Assembly (NCBI GenBank): GCA_012861695.1
Contig: JAAOOA010000063.1
Coordinates: forward strand, 441,001 to 505,000
DNA length: 64,000 nucleotides
Source: Trematomus loennbergii
Taxonomy: Eukaryota; Chordata; Actinopteri; Perciformes; Nototheniidae
Direction of reading: 5' to 3'
The translations under genes were made by a program, and so were the position numbers. The notes under the pieces are model-generated. The model saw only the letters and a list, made by a program, of their open reading frames with translations, searched no databases and was not told the DNA's origin. This document shows positions 33,457 to 45,500 of the stretch, piece by piece. Position 1 is the first letter of the stretch, and every line of letters begins with the position of its first letter.

Positions 33457-33513
33457 ATGAAGGACAAACAAAAGAGAAAGAAGGAGCGGACCTGGGCTGA
33501 GGCAGCCCGCATG
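33457..33513 (+). CDS. asxl1: asxl1 coding exon 1
   Basis: Nineteen codons, [19 protein letters not shown], ending at the donor GTAAAC. A lysine/arginine-rich start precedes the HARE-HTH domain. Confidence 0.95.
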
Positions 33514-36500
33514 GTAAACACTGTTTTGAGCATTTATAGAGACATGTGTACATTATTTATGGTATAATGCGGAGTGATGTTCCAGATGTGTTGTTGTGTT
33601 CATTCTACTCACGACCACTGTCTGCACTCTAATATTAGCTAGGTTAGCTTTTATCAGCACTAGACCAGTCTATAGGTTGGATATGTTTAAAATAAATGTA
33701 ACTGGGTGCCACTTTTGAATTGTGTTGCATTTCTTTCTGACTGCTGACATAAAGAGCTACGCAACGCTACATGCTAATGCTGGCTAACACGCTAACATCC
33801 TCTCCTGTTTGAGCTCTTTGTTTGCTAGGCAGCAGGCTAGCTAGCTAGCCCTACGCTAATTTCCATTTTAGCAGCCCGAGAAACTCAAGATACGCGACCA
33901 GTTTGTGCATTTCATAGTTTTAACGTGACTCTGTCAAACCTCTCAAGATCACGGAAAGGCTAACTTAATATAATAGTCGTTATTAGGCCGTTATGCTTAT
34001 TATAATGCAAGCTACAGTTAGCAAAGCTAGTAGCTAACGTTAACCCCTACCCAGTTGTATTGTAAAGACTTAATGGTAAAGGAAATAATACAGTCCTCAT
34101 GTTGTTGGTTAAATCAATCGGGCTCAATTGGAAGTTCAACGTGTCGGAATTGGATATTTAGGAATGAGGTATAGTCACATTGAAACAGTTGAAATACAAA
34201 CGTTGAACTACCAAGCTGAGGGGATTATTTCCCCAGTAGGTACACTTCATTGTATATAAATCTAATTAATTAAAAAGCATTCGGAGCAGATGGCCAAATG
34301 TCAGTTAAGTAAATCTATGATTCTGTATATTAGTGCTCAGATGTCTCTTCCCAGAGTGTTTAACCTCAGTTTCAGGGCAATTGGTTCACCAGTTACTTGT
34401 GTCTGTTTGGACCAAGAAGCCTTTGCTTTCTACTCGTATAGCTGTATAGAAGTACACATTCCTGATCGTTTCTTAGCCCTGTACAAGTACAAGTACAATG
34501 ACTGCACAAAGTGCTCTCATTCTATCAAGAATCAAATGCGATGCATTGTGCAGACTTACACATCAAGCACTATAGTCACATCAGAACCAAAAGAAGGATA
34601 TATTTTAAGATAGGATAGAAGTCCAAAAACAAAAAACGACTCTATCAATGAAGTGTAATAAATTAAAGAAATTCTTCACAGTTGTTCATTTAGGACAGAA
34701 GGTTCAACGTTGTTAAGAATATAAATCCAATTGACCTGCACTCTTTGTTAGCGCAGAACATTTTGATACTCCTTTGTTTTCCTTAGTCAGAATCTACAAA
34801 TATATGGAGTAAGGTGAACATATAGTTAACCCAGCACACATTTAACAGGATTTCAAAACTGGGCTAGCGGTAGCCCTGACAACGACTCATTGACTATGAG
34901 CCTTTGGTGGATGGCTAAACAAAGTTTGGCTGACTTTTTACAGAACCTCTGTGCAAGATGAACCCAGGCTCAGTTTAGACAGGGACACAATGCAACAACA
35001 TGTGTTTTTCATTTAAGCTGGCGTTAAGCTGGGTGTTCTCTGAGAAAGTACATTACATTTCTATTCGAAAGTTACACCAGCATATAAACGTACTACTGTG
35101 TGATGCTTTAGATAATGGGATTGCTTTTCTGTATCTGCTGTATAAAAACTTTAAACATAACATTTCCTGACATTCCTAACATGCTAAGTGAAACATCACG
35201 AGGGTTGATATCAGCTAATATGAATTTACATTACATTTGACTTGTTAGACGCTTTTATTCAAAGCGACTTACATACTTAATACTGTGGACAATCCCCACA
35301 GGAGCAATTTGGGGTGAAGTGTCTTGCCCAGGGACACAACGACATGCTGACTGCAGTGGGGTTTGAACCTGTGACCCCCCTGACCCCAACACCAAGGCTC
35401 TATCCACTGTGCCACACGCCTCCCTTATTACAGATAAATCATTGTAGATGATATAATGCCGGTTTTTAGAAATGTTGGATTGGCATTCAAACGGATGACA
35501 ATGAAAGATGAAAAAAGGCTTTCCTGTCGCTCGCATGGAATAGACACATTTCAAATATATTCCCTCTGCAGAGTAACTTGCGTTTGAGTGTATATATGAT
35601 GTCCTACAGTGCAGATGGAATTGTTTTCTGTGTGGTAAAAATTGCGTGGATGTTTTGCAGGTTTTAGAGAACTTCTCTGATGCACCCATGACTCCCAAAC
35701 AAATCCTCCACGTCATCCAGACCAAGGGGCTGAAGGAAATGCGGTCAGACAGAAACACACACACACACACACACACTTACTTCAGTATAGGTGTCAGCTA
35801 CTACTGTTAGAAAAGTAACAACTGTTTATAATAAAAGCTGTTCTATTGAACCTGAATGCAGTAACCTATGTAAGGACTCTTGTGTGGTGGAGCTATACCT
35901 TTTTTAATTGTAGTGTAAAAATGCCCAGCATTCATTCCAATGTAGATAATTCAATTGAACAACAATGTCCTTTCAATCAGTGTTCTAACAGATTTTTTTA
36001 TTTCCTTTTACATGGATCTATCAATCTATCTATGGATCACTTGGCCTGCTGCTGACAGGAGGTATGTTGGAGGACCTTTATTACTTACACTCTTTGTCTG
36101 TTTTTCATACCCTTTCATGTTCTCTGAGGTCTGCTTGGCACAGTGGGTTTGCATCGGTCAGAAATTGGCATTGTTGGTCATTTGGATGGTTAAGAACACT
36201 GCCTGAGGGCTATTTAGCGTAACTTGCCTCTTAACTAAGTAATTAACGGGGCGTGTGGTCTTTGTGAGAAGAAGCTGCTGCTGCAGGAGGAGCGCATGCT
36301 GCATCATTTCCTCATCGAGAAGCACGTTTTAGGAGCGGCAAATGTTATCCCATCCCATAGTTTTACCAAGTGATCATTTCTCTGAGAAAAATGTTTCCCA
36401 TCTTCATAAGAGTTCCTGAAGTGTTGCAGCAGAGCGCTGTAGGTTCAGCTGTCAGAGGGAAATTGAAACGGCCAGAGAAGCCACGCTAACCTCAGTCTCT

Positions 36501-39500
36501 GTTCAAGTTTATTCTCCATGCCCTTATATGCACAATCTATAAGTGTGTTCTGTATATTTATTCAAATTCATAAATTACGATTTAATGTTATCAAATATGT
36601 CTTACCTTTTTAAAGAAAAAAAGATAGGTAATAAATGATTATGACAAACAACAAGGAAATCCAACACAACCACTGACTGCTTGTTCCTGAAACCTTCTCA
36701 CTGACTTGGTGATTGTGTAGCAGACTAAAGAGGCTTGTATCAAATGTATTTGTGTACAAAAACCTGTCTTTTGAAGGAATCTTCTGTTAAATGTAGTTTC
36801 ATACATTTGTTTAATTGAAAATGTGCTCATTCAACGTTTTTTTAATAATAAAAATGTATATTTCCGTGACTCAAAAGAAGAATAAATAACAACAATATAG
36901 ACAGAAAAACATCATCAATGGTGTTGGCATCGGTCAAATTGTTCATCTGAACGTTGGCGTCGGCTGAGGAATGTGCAATGGGGGCATCCCTTATTTGTTT
37001 TGTCGTATCCACGCATCATATCGTCCAAACTCAGCTTTCTGTAACTCTGTTCATGAAGGACATGACTATTATGGAAAGCTTTCTGACTTTATGACAAGCA
37101 CTTGGTAGCATGAAAGGTTTTCTTATCTGAATGTGTGTGTTTGTGTGTAGTGGTACAGCACCTTTGGCCTGTCTGGTCACTATGCTGCACTCCCAGGTGA
37201 GGGGAGACCGAGTGAAGAACAGCATCTTCTTCAAGCTGCCGGGACGGATGAGCCTGTTCACCCTAAAGGTACACACACACCATCATCTTCACCTTCAATG
37301 CTTCTCTACTGCTGCCTGCATTTATTCATGTAAATAGTAATACACATTACTATTGTTATGGTATCTTCAAAATGACATCTGAAAATAAATGTAATAAATA
37401 ATACCGTAGGATTACAATGTATTAATAAAGATGGACATATTAAAGGTAGACTTACTGCCTGGATTTTTTTTTGGTTTTGGTCTTTCATTCTTTATTTAAA
37501 TAGATTTTTTTAATGCAGTAGGTGGACACCTGATTAATTCAAACGAAAATACAGTTTTATTTTAATTCATATATTAAAATTGATGTTGAGGTCATCCAAA
37601 AGTAACGGAAATGAATCCGGTTACATTACATTTATATTGTGAGAATCATTTCATTTGTATTTACAGGTTACTAGTCATTTCTACATTGTTAAAGTAACCC
37701 TCCCCACCCTGATGATACTATTAAAAATGATACAGAAACACAGTTGGACCCGTTAGGTCATCTATTTCTGTTTTGGGATGAGTGTCACATATGATGCATG
37801 ACCTCACAAACGACTTGAAGGATACAATCTTCTGAGAAAATGCTGTTTTTCTTCACACTCTGTAGAAGAACGCCCTCCAGTGGACAAAGACAACATCAGA
37901 GTCGGAGCCAACTGATCCAGCCAGCAGCACGGCCCCAGCTTCCAGCACCTCTGCAGCAGGTACAGCGGCCACAGTCGGCCCCAATGAGGCCACTGGGCAG
38001 GAGAGCTGCGACTCCACTGAGACCACCGCTGCTGCAAGTGGAGACAATGACGGTAACACCACACACCTCGCATTACAGACATCAGAGGCCTCTCCATTAC
38101 TGTGGGGTAGTTTTGCCAATCCATGACTTAAAACACTTATTTTATTTTTATTTTTTATTTTATATACCCTTAATCGTCCCACAGAGGGGACATTGACATT
38201 ATGCATTTGACCCATCCTAGTGTTAGGAGCATTATAAATTGAAGGCATGTTAAAAGACATAGCCTACCATGCTCACTTTGAGCCTCATATTTTGCGGTAT
38301 TCCAACGACCTGTGTGTGTTACATTACATCACATTTAGCTGACGCTTTCAACTAAGTGACTTACAATAAGTGCAATCAACCATGAGGAGACATGTTCAAA
38401 CAAAAACAATCCTGCAAGTACATTTTTTAGTGCTTTAATAATACATTTGTATTGGGCAAGGTGCAGTCAAAACATGCAGCTTTTCAGTCCGCAACAGAAG
38501 TATGTAGACTTTCTGCCCTCCTGATCATGGATGCAAACTTTTCACCTTTTGGCAAAATGTGCCATTTTGAATTCAAAATAGGTTAGTTGTATGATTCGTG
38601 TAGATCAGCAATACAATAATAATTAAATAATTGTAATCACTTTCCAAATCTGCAAGGTAACTAAAGATATTAAATAAATGTAGTAAAAGTACACAATTAA
38701 CATCCAGGGTTCGTACGGGTGCTGGAAATCCTTGAAAATGCTTGAAATGTAATGTGGTGTTTTCAAGGTTTGAAAAGTGCTTGAATTTTGGTTAAAATGC
38801 TTGGATTTTAGATAAAGTGCTTGAAATTGTACTTGCTTTACTTTTATTATAAATGGCTGTCTGACTGAATAGTTCGCTTTTTTCGATTAAAAAAAAGAGA
38901 GAAAGAAGTCTGAGCGAGCTTAATTACTATTCATAAAAAGACAGCTCCACTCCAGCCTTCCCGCGCTATGCTCGTGACCTGCCAGTTTGTTTTGATGTGT
39001 GTCCTGGGCATTCTGATGATAGACAGTAATAGATGACATTATGCCAGAAAGTTGCCGTTTCAACGAGCGTTGGCTAGCAGAAAACATATAGGCTTGCTTG
39101 ACAAACCCCGTGATTAGTCCTCAAGCTCTGTGATTGGATGTTGGAGTGGCAGTGCGCAAAGTTTACGCGAGCGCCAAACAGCACTTTGAAATGGAATGAA
39201 ACCCATCGACGGCACACTATCCAAAACTGGACTCGAACGTGTCCACCCCCTTTTGTAATCCTGAGGGCTTTCTTTAAGGTTAACCTGGTATTTTTACTCC
39301 ACTACATTTATTTTAGTTACTTTACAGATTTGGGTTGCGGTCGAATAGTCAAAAAATCAGCTCCTATCGTCTATTCCTATCGTCTATTCCTTGACCTCTG
39401 AGTGAAACGTCATGGGGTTAAGGATAGTGGATAGGAGAATTCAAAAGGATTTAGGAGAAGAGACTGCGGTACTTTAGAGAATCCGACTGCACTTTTACTA

Positions 39501-42500
39501 TCCGACGTGTTTATGATGCGCCAGCGGAGGTCATAAATGTGCGCCTGCTGCTGTGGGGAAACTATGGAAACTACAGTTTTCTATACAGCGGACTACAACA
39601 TGGATGTTTAATAAGAACGAGGGACTACTGTGAACTCATCTAGAGACTCTGCACCGTGCTCTGATGCTGTTGTTTTATGCTTTATGAACGGGGACAACAG
39701 AGAAACATATTCTTCATGACCAAAGTTGGAATTGAAATAAAAAAGGAAAGTGAAACTTATGCTCATCACCCTCCCTCCGGTCCACATTAATACAAATGAT
39801 CCCAATACGTATGATTGTATGAACTATGAAAAGATCTTAAAATCAATACAAATGTATTTATTATAAACGTTAGTCCTTAACATCTATCACTGTGTATATC
39901 ACCATTCAAACATCTTTTAAAAGTTGAACAAACCCCACACAGCTCAGTAAAGACTGAAATGTTGACTTTATTTGATCATTTCAGTAAAAACTAACATTCA
40001 TATTTCTCTTTTTGATTATAATACTGATGAACGTTCAAAACAAAGCACTTTGGCAACTTACCACATACGTTTTAAAATGCTTAATAAGCACCGTAACTTT
40101 CATGATATCATTTCTAGTTCATAATCGGTTGTTTCCGTGAACGGCCGACTGTTGTGTGACGGCAAATGCCGCGGCCGCAAGGCATTGTGGGGCAGCATTT
40201 TCTCCTCTCCTTTCGTAGGAAGGTCCAGTGGTTCCTAGCTAAAGGAGGTTATAAAGGAAGTTTGAAACCTCCTTTCCTTTCATCTAGAGCAGGGCTTTTC
40301 AAAGTGTGGGAAGGTGAGCCTCCCCTCAGAGAACATAAGAACAGCCGCGCCCCCCCTCCCAATTATTATTGCTATTATTATTATTATTGTTGTTGTTGCT
40401 ATAATGCAGGGGTATTCAATTGCATTTCAAAGAAGTCCAGTAAGAGAAACTGTCATTAAATGTTCTGTGTTCCCTTTTTTGAGCACGCCATTTGAAATGA
40501 CTCCCGACTGTTTCTCTCCTCTTGTCTCGTCTCTGTGTGTGTGTTTGAATCTATCGTGCTGACTCACTGACTGCACCATTTGATTGGCTGAGTAGCGTCA
40601 CCTCCTTAAAACATTAAACAATAACTTTTTTAAACCTTTTCATCTTTATGCTTTACATATTTTTTTTAAAACATGTTTAAGGTAAGAAATTGATATAAGG
40701 AGTACTTTCTTAAAGGAAGAGGACTTATGCAACAGGTCTGTGGGAGCCAGAATCCTTGTTGGTTGCAAGGGGATCAAATACTTAATTCCCACAGTTAAAT
40801 ACAAATCAATGTTTATCTTTTTATATAATGTCAATTTCTGGATTTTCTTTTTGATATTCTGTATCTCATTAGTCAAATAAACCTACCATTACAATTAGGG
40901 ATGCTCCGAAGTGTCGGCAGAGAGTGAATAGAGTGAATATCGGCCGATATTCACTCTTTGCCGATCGATCGGTACTCTCCATAAAGGGCGATCGGGAGAG
41001 CCGATCACATGACGTAAAATACATGACACTTTTCTCTGTGCGCGGCAAAACAAGCTCGCCAAAATGGCTTCACCGGTCTGGCAGTATTTGAAGGTGTCCG
41101 AAAAAGACGGTAAAATAGCGGTATGCAACGTGGGTGTGAAGCAGAAATCCTGCAGCTCCACCCGCTGTGACGGACCGGTGAGCGGAGCGAAACACACATT
41201 AATGGCGCATTTCCACTACAGCACGGCCCGTTTTTGGTTGCGTTTCCACTTGGCGTAGTACCGGCTAGCGGGTACTATTTCACAGTTTTTCTGGCCCCAT
41301 AAAATCGAGGTTCTTAGCGGGCCAACAACCAGGCTGAGTCGGGCTGAGTATGCTAAACTAGAGAGAGAATCGCTGGCAAGGGGGCTACAACTACAACAAA
41401 ATGAACATATTTGACCGTGATTTAATTGTAATACACGTCTCAAAATGATGCCGAAGTAACAACATACTGATACCGGTTAGTAAAAACCATGAATTAATGC
41501 TTTGACAAGTCTGCAGACAAGGCCCTGCAATGGAAATGTGCCATAAGAGTTAGACTAACACACTTAGCTATTTGATCTACCTCTGGAACAAGCTAAACTA
41601 GTTATAAATATATTAATTCTTCACTGTCGGGTCACTCATTACTGGATCAGTGAGCTGCATGAGATACTTGACAGGCTGTCAGGAGAGAGAGAGAGGAGGA
41701 GAGGAAAAGAGAGCGCTTCCGCTCATTTCTCCCGTGTTATTATCCCAAGTGAATGTAAACTTGAATAATGTACTTCATTTGAATGTAATAATTATGTTGT
41801 TTGTGGAAGCTCCAGTGAAAAAGCCCCATTTACTGAGTTTTAAACATCACTTTAAATGGAAGATCCCCATAGCCCCCACCCACTGATCGGATCGGCGATC
41901 AGTATCAGCCGATACTGATTCCGGCGATCGGCCCCAAAATTGGCGATCGGAGCATCCCTAATTACAATTATAGACTGTTCATTTCTTTCTAAGTGGGTAC
42001 ACTTACAAAATCGGCAAGGGATCAAATACTTATTTCCTCCACTGTATCTTCTTGGTAGAAGCCAAAATATGGCTGTGATTTCTAACACTTTCGTGTTGGT
42101 TACATTTTTTTGTTTGCCACTTAGCAAAAGCAGCTTTAGCTCAGATGGAAGCTCCTTTTTTATGAACTCTCTTGCTTAACATAACCTATTCATTATAACT
42201 GCAGTATATGTTGAGTTGAAATGTGTTTGTTTTCTTCTGACCTGCAGCCTCTGTGGATGAGAGCTCGTCCAGCGCCTCCTGCTCCACAGAAGTGCTGACT
42301 GTCAGCTCCCAACCCCAGACCCGCCTCAGCAGGGCGGCAGGACAGCAAGCACGCATAGACACACAGCAGGCCCAACATGCTCCACACCCAGACCAGGCTA
42401 AGCCGCTCAAGACAGGTCAGCACCACACGTGTACACACCGGCTGCTCTATTTGGACTAAAGTGGGAACAGTCAAGGAATAAAGAGCAGTTCTACTGTGTG

Positions 42501-45500
42501 ATTTAGTGTACTGTTTCTTAATTCATGTGATTTTGAGTAGTCTGTAGAGGGGCAGGAATACAGTGTTGCTTCACATACTGACTTCATAACCGTCTACTGT
42601 TACAACCTTTCCATACCACTGTTTGTGTTGCTACAGTCAGGAGGCAGAGGAAGAAAGCAGTCATGATGCCTCGCGTTGTCCTCACTCCTCTTAAAGTGAA
42701 TGGAGAGCATGTTCCCTCAGGTAAGAAGACCTTTTTCAACAGAGAACAAAGGCATCTGCAACACATCTAGAATGAAAGCAAACATTCAAAATGCTGATGG
42801 GTTAGACCTTTACTGAAATATACAGAGTTGTCAGGTTTCTTGACAACTGTTTATCCACTTGACTGGTGGGTGTTTTGCTCAGGCCCCAAGTTAGTGCAGT
42901 GTCTGTGTCTATGTGAAGATGTTTGAACAAGCATCTCTAGAGAAAGCAGCAATAGTCACCATAATCAATAAACACAAATAGCAGAAAGAATACTGAGTAG
43001 ATGAAAAGCACAATTTCAAAACGATGAAAGGGGTGTTGAGTGTTCTCACCTACTATATAAAGGTAATTGATAAGCAAAGAAAATGTCCCAGTTTGAGTGT
43101 CTGTGGGGCTCAGCTGTAGGTACCTGCAGATAGCTTTAGCTGCAAGTCAATGTATTGTTTTTTTTTCTTGCTGTGGCAGGTCCCATGAAGAGGAGTCGGG
43201 GAGGGGTGGATGTAGATTTTGAAACACCAGGCTCAATCTTGGTCAACACCAACATCAGAGCCCTTATCAATGTGCGTACCTTCGCAGCCTTCCCAGTACA
43301 CTCGCAGCAGCAGCTGCTGCAGCTGCTGCCTGAGGTGGACAGACAGGTATGTTTTTTATCTTCTTTAATATTGTGAGGCTGATCTCATGCGTACACTGTT
43401 TTGTCATTTTTTGGGTCAATTTGATGCATGTTAAGATAAATTCATACTTTCTGTGCAACCGCAAAGATCACCTTTGCTCTTTGAAGCAAATGCTCCCGCT
43501 TCATTCTATCCAGTCCAGTTGGTATGGTATGGACCTGTAGCTGCTTTGGAACAAACTCAATGGTTGTTTGATGGTTGAATGATTGTTTCAGCCTGATGCA
43601 GACTGTCAGTTGTAGTATAAATGCAACCGTTCAAATTGTTGTGACCGCAGCGGTATGCAGAATGCACAGTATGTACTATGTACTAGCCTTTAAGCCTAGG
43701 CCCCTCTACTTCTCAGGTGCATTATTCCTTTACTGATATTTTGACATTGTGTTCTCTCCTGAAGATTGGACCAGATGGTATGGCCCGACTGAGTAGCTCA
43801 GCTCTCAACAATGAGTTCTTCACCCATGCCTCCCAGAGCTGGAAAGAAAGGCTGGCGGAGGGTAAGTGTATTAGTCAATATGCCACATTTGACTCGTACC
43901 ACATAACCAAAAGGTTGTTATAAAGAAAGGGTAAAGTCATACATGCCAGCAGAACAATTCCCACCAAAAGGCAACACTGTGCCGAAGCATTCTTTACGTG
44001 TGTGAATGAGAAGGAGGCCATGGGTGCAGAAGGACACAAATAACAACCACTTCTGCATGTTGGTGAATCAGTCTGTCAGGGACCTGATTCAGAGAAGATC
44101 CTGTCTTTCTGCTTCTGATGGTGACACTGTCCTGAAACATTACTAACACCTGCTGCTTATTTACAAGTGATGGGCAGCTTATTAGATTTATAACAAAACT
44201 ATCCTTCAAAAAGGTCAGTTGTGAAGCTACTTTTTAAACCTTTATATGTGTTTGACACATTTAGGTGAGTTCACCCACGAGATGCAAGTGCGTTTCCGAC
44301 AGGAAATGGAGAAAGAGAAGAAAGTAGAGGCTTGGAAGGAAAAGTTTTTTGAAGAGTACCACGGGCAAAAGTAAGAACCATCCCATTTCATTTGAGTCTA
44401 AAATCAATGTTCACACAGCAGCCATATTCTTTCTTATGTCATATTTAGAGTGGTTCCTTTAAGGTTAATATATTGGTATTGTAAGTATTATTTAAGCCTG
44501 ACTAGAAGCCTGTATAGCCTTTTATATTTGACATTTATTTGCATGTATTATATTGTTTATTTCCATCTCTTTGCCTTCCTCCGTATAGTTTAGACGACAT
44601 TGTTTACCACAATGCGCTGAAACATTGTTTGTGTTCCTGTAGGTCTGGCCTGACACAAGAGGAGTCCCTGAAGCTCACCATGAGTGAAGCCAGTGAAGCT
44701 GCAGCCGGCGTGCTGGAGGCTGACGTGGCTGTGGTGGCAGCTGGGGCCCCCAAGAGACGCAGCGTGGGTCGGCGAAGGAGAGATGGCAGGATGAGGAGAC
44801 GCACACGAGCTGACCTGCGTCGGAGGGCCCGTCGGACCCTCTGCAAGGCCCCTCCCCCTGCCCTGCAGTCTGCAGAAGCCGCTGAGCCCAGCCCTGAACT
44901 GGACCTCCCAGCTGATTCTATTGGCTCTCCCATGTCCGACAACACGGTCATTCAAGGAGAGGTGGTGCTGCAGGCTGAGTGCGGTGTGGAGCTCCCTGCT
45001 GAGAGTCCCTCCATAGAGACAAAGACCCCCCCCACTCCAGAGCCAGTCATATTGTCAGCCTCCACTCCCACCCCTACTCCTACTCCCAGCCCAGCCTCCA
45101 CCAGTGCAAACGAGGAGCCTGAGGCTGCGTCCCGCCTGCTCCCAGAGGAGAATGCGCCTATACTGGCTTCTACCTCCTCACCTTCCTCCTCCTCCTCCTC
45201 TTCTTCGTCTTCAGCCTCTTCGCCTGTCTCTTCTCCCTCTTCACCTTCTGAAACACAGGGAGCCTTCGCCACAGGCCTGGACTCTTCCTCCTCCTCCTCC
45301 TCCTCCTCCTCAGCATCCTCCAGTGCTGCAGTCGCCGCCGATCCTCTGGATGACACTGCCTCTGTTGTCACCTCCATCACAGGGGGGACGGCCACCAGCA
45401 GCCGTGAGAGCAGCCCATCAGCCAGCCCAGCCCCCACCCCTGCACCCAGCGCTCAGCTCAAGGAACAGAAGAGAAGGCCCGATGAGGCTCAGGCCTTCTC

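Larger units (their letters stand above)
40896..41960 (+). mobile_element. hAT-like transposon remnant with 8-bp target duplication
   Basis: The left end TAGGGATGCTCCGA is the reverse complement of the right end TCGGAGCATCCCTA, flanked by the 8-bp duplication ATTACAAT at 40888-40895 and 41961-41968. It encodes the start of a BED zinc finger and is itself interrupted by the Harbinger-like MITE at 41203-41543. Confidence 0.92.
38053..42247 (+). other. asxl1 intron 4, repeat-rich
   Basis: It holds a SINE tail near 38325, a repeat beginning CCAGGGTTCGTACGGGTGCT at 38704, hAT-like end fragments near 40290 and 40409, and the nested hAT element at 40896-41960. The left and right flanks of that element carry GATCAAATACTTAATTCCCA-like and GATCAAATACTTATTTCCTC words, so it may sit in an older Tc1-like copy. 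Confidence 0.65.

Noticed and set aside
35340..35410. Possible minus-strand tRNA
   Set aside because: Same reason: the tRNA-like head of a second SINE family with a retroposed body.
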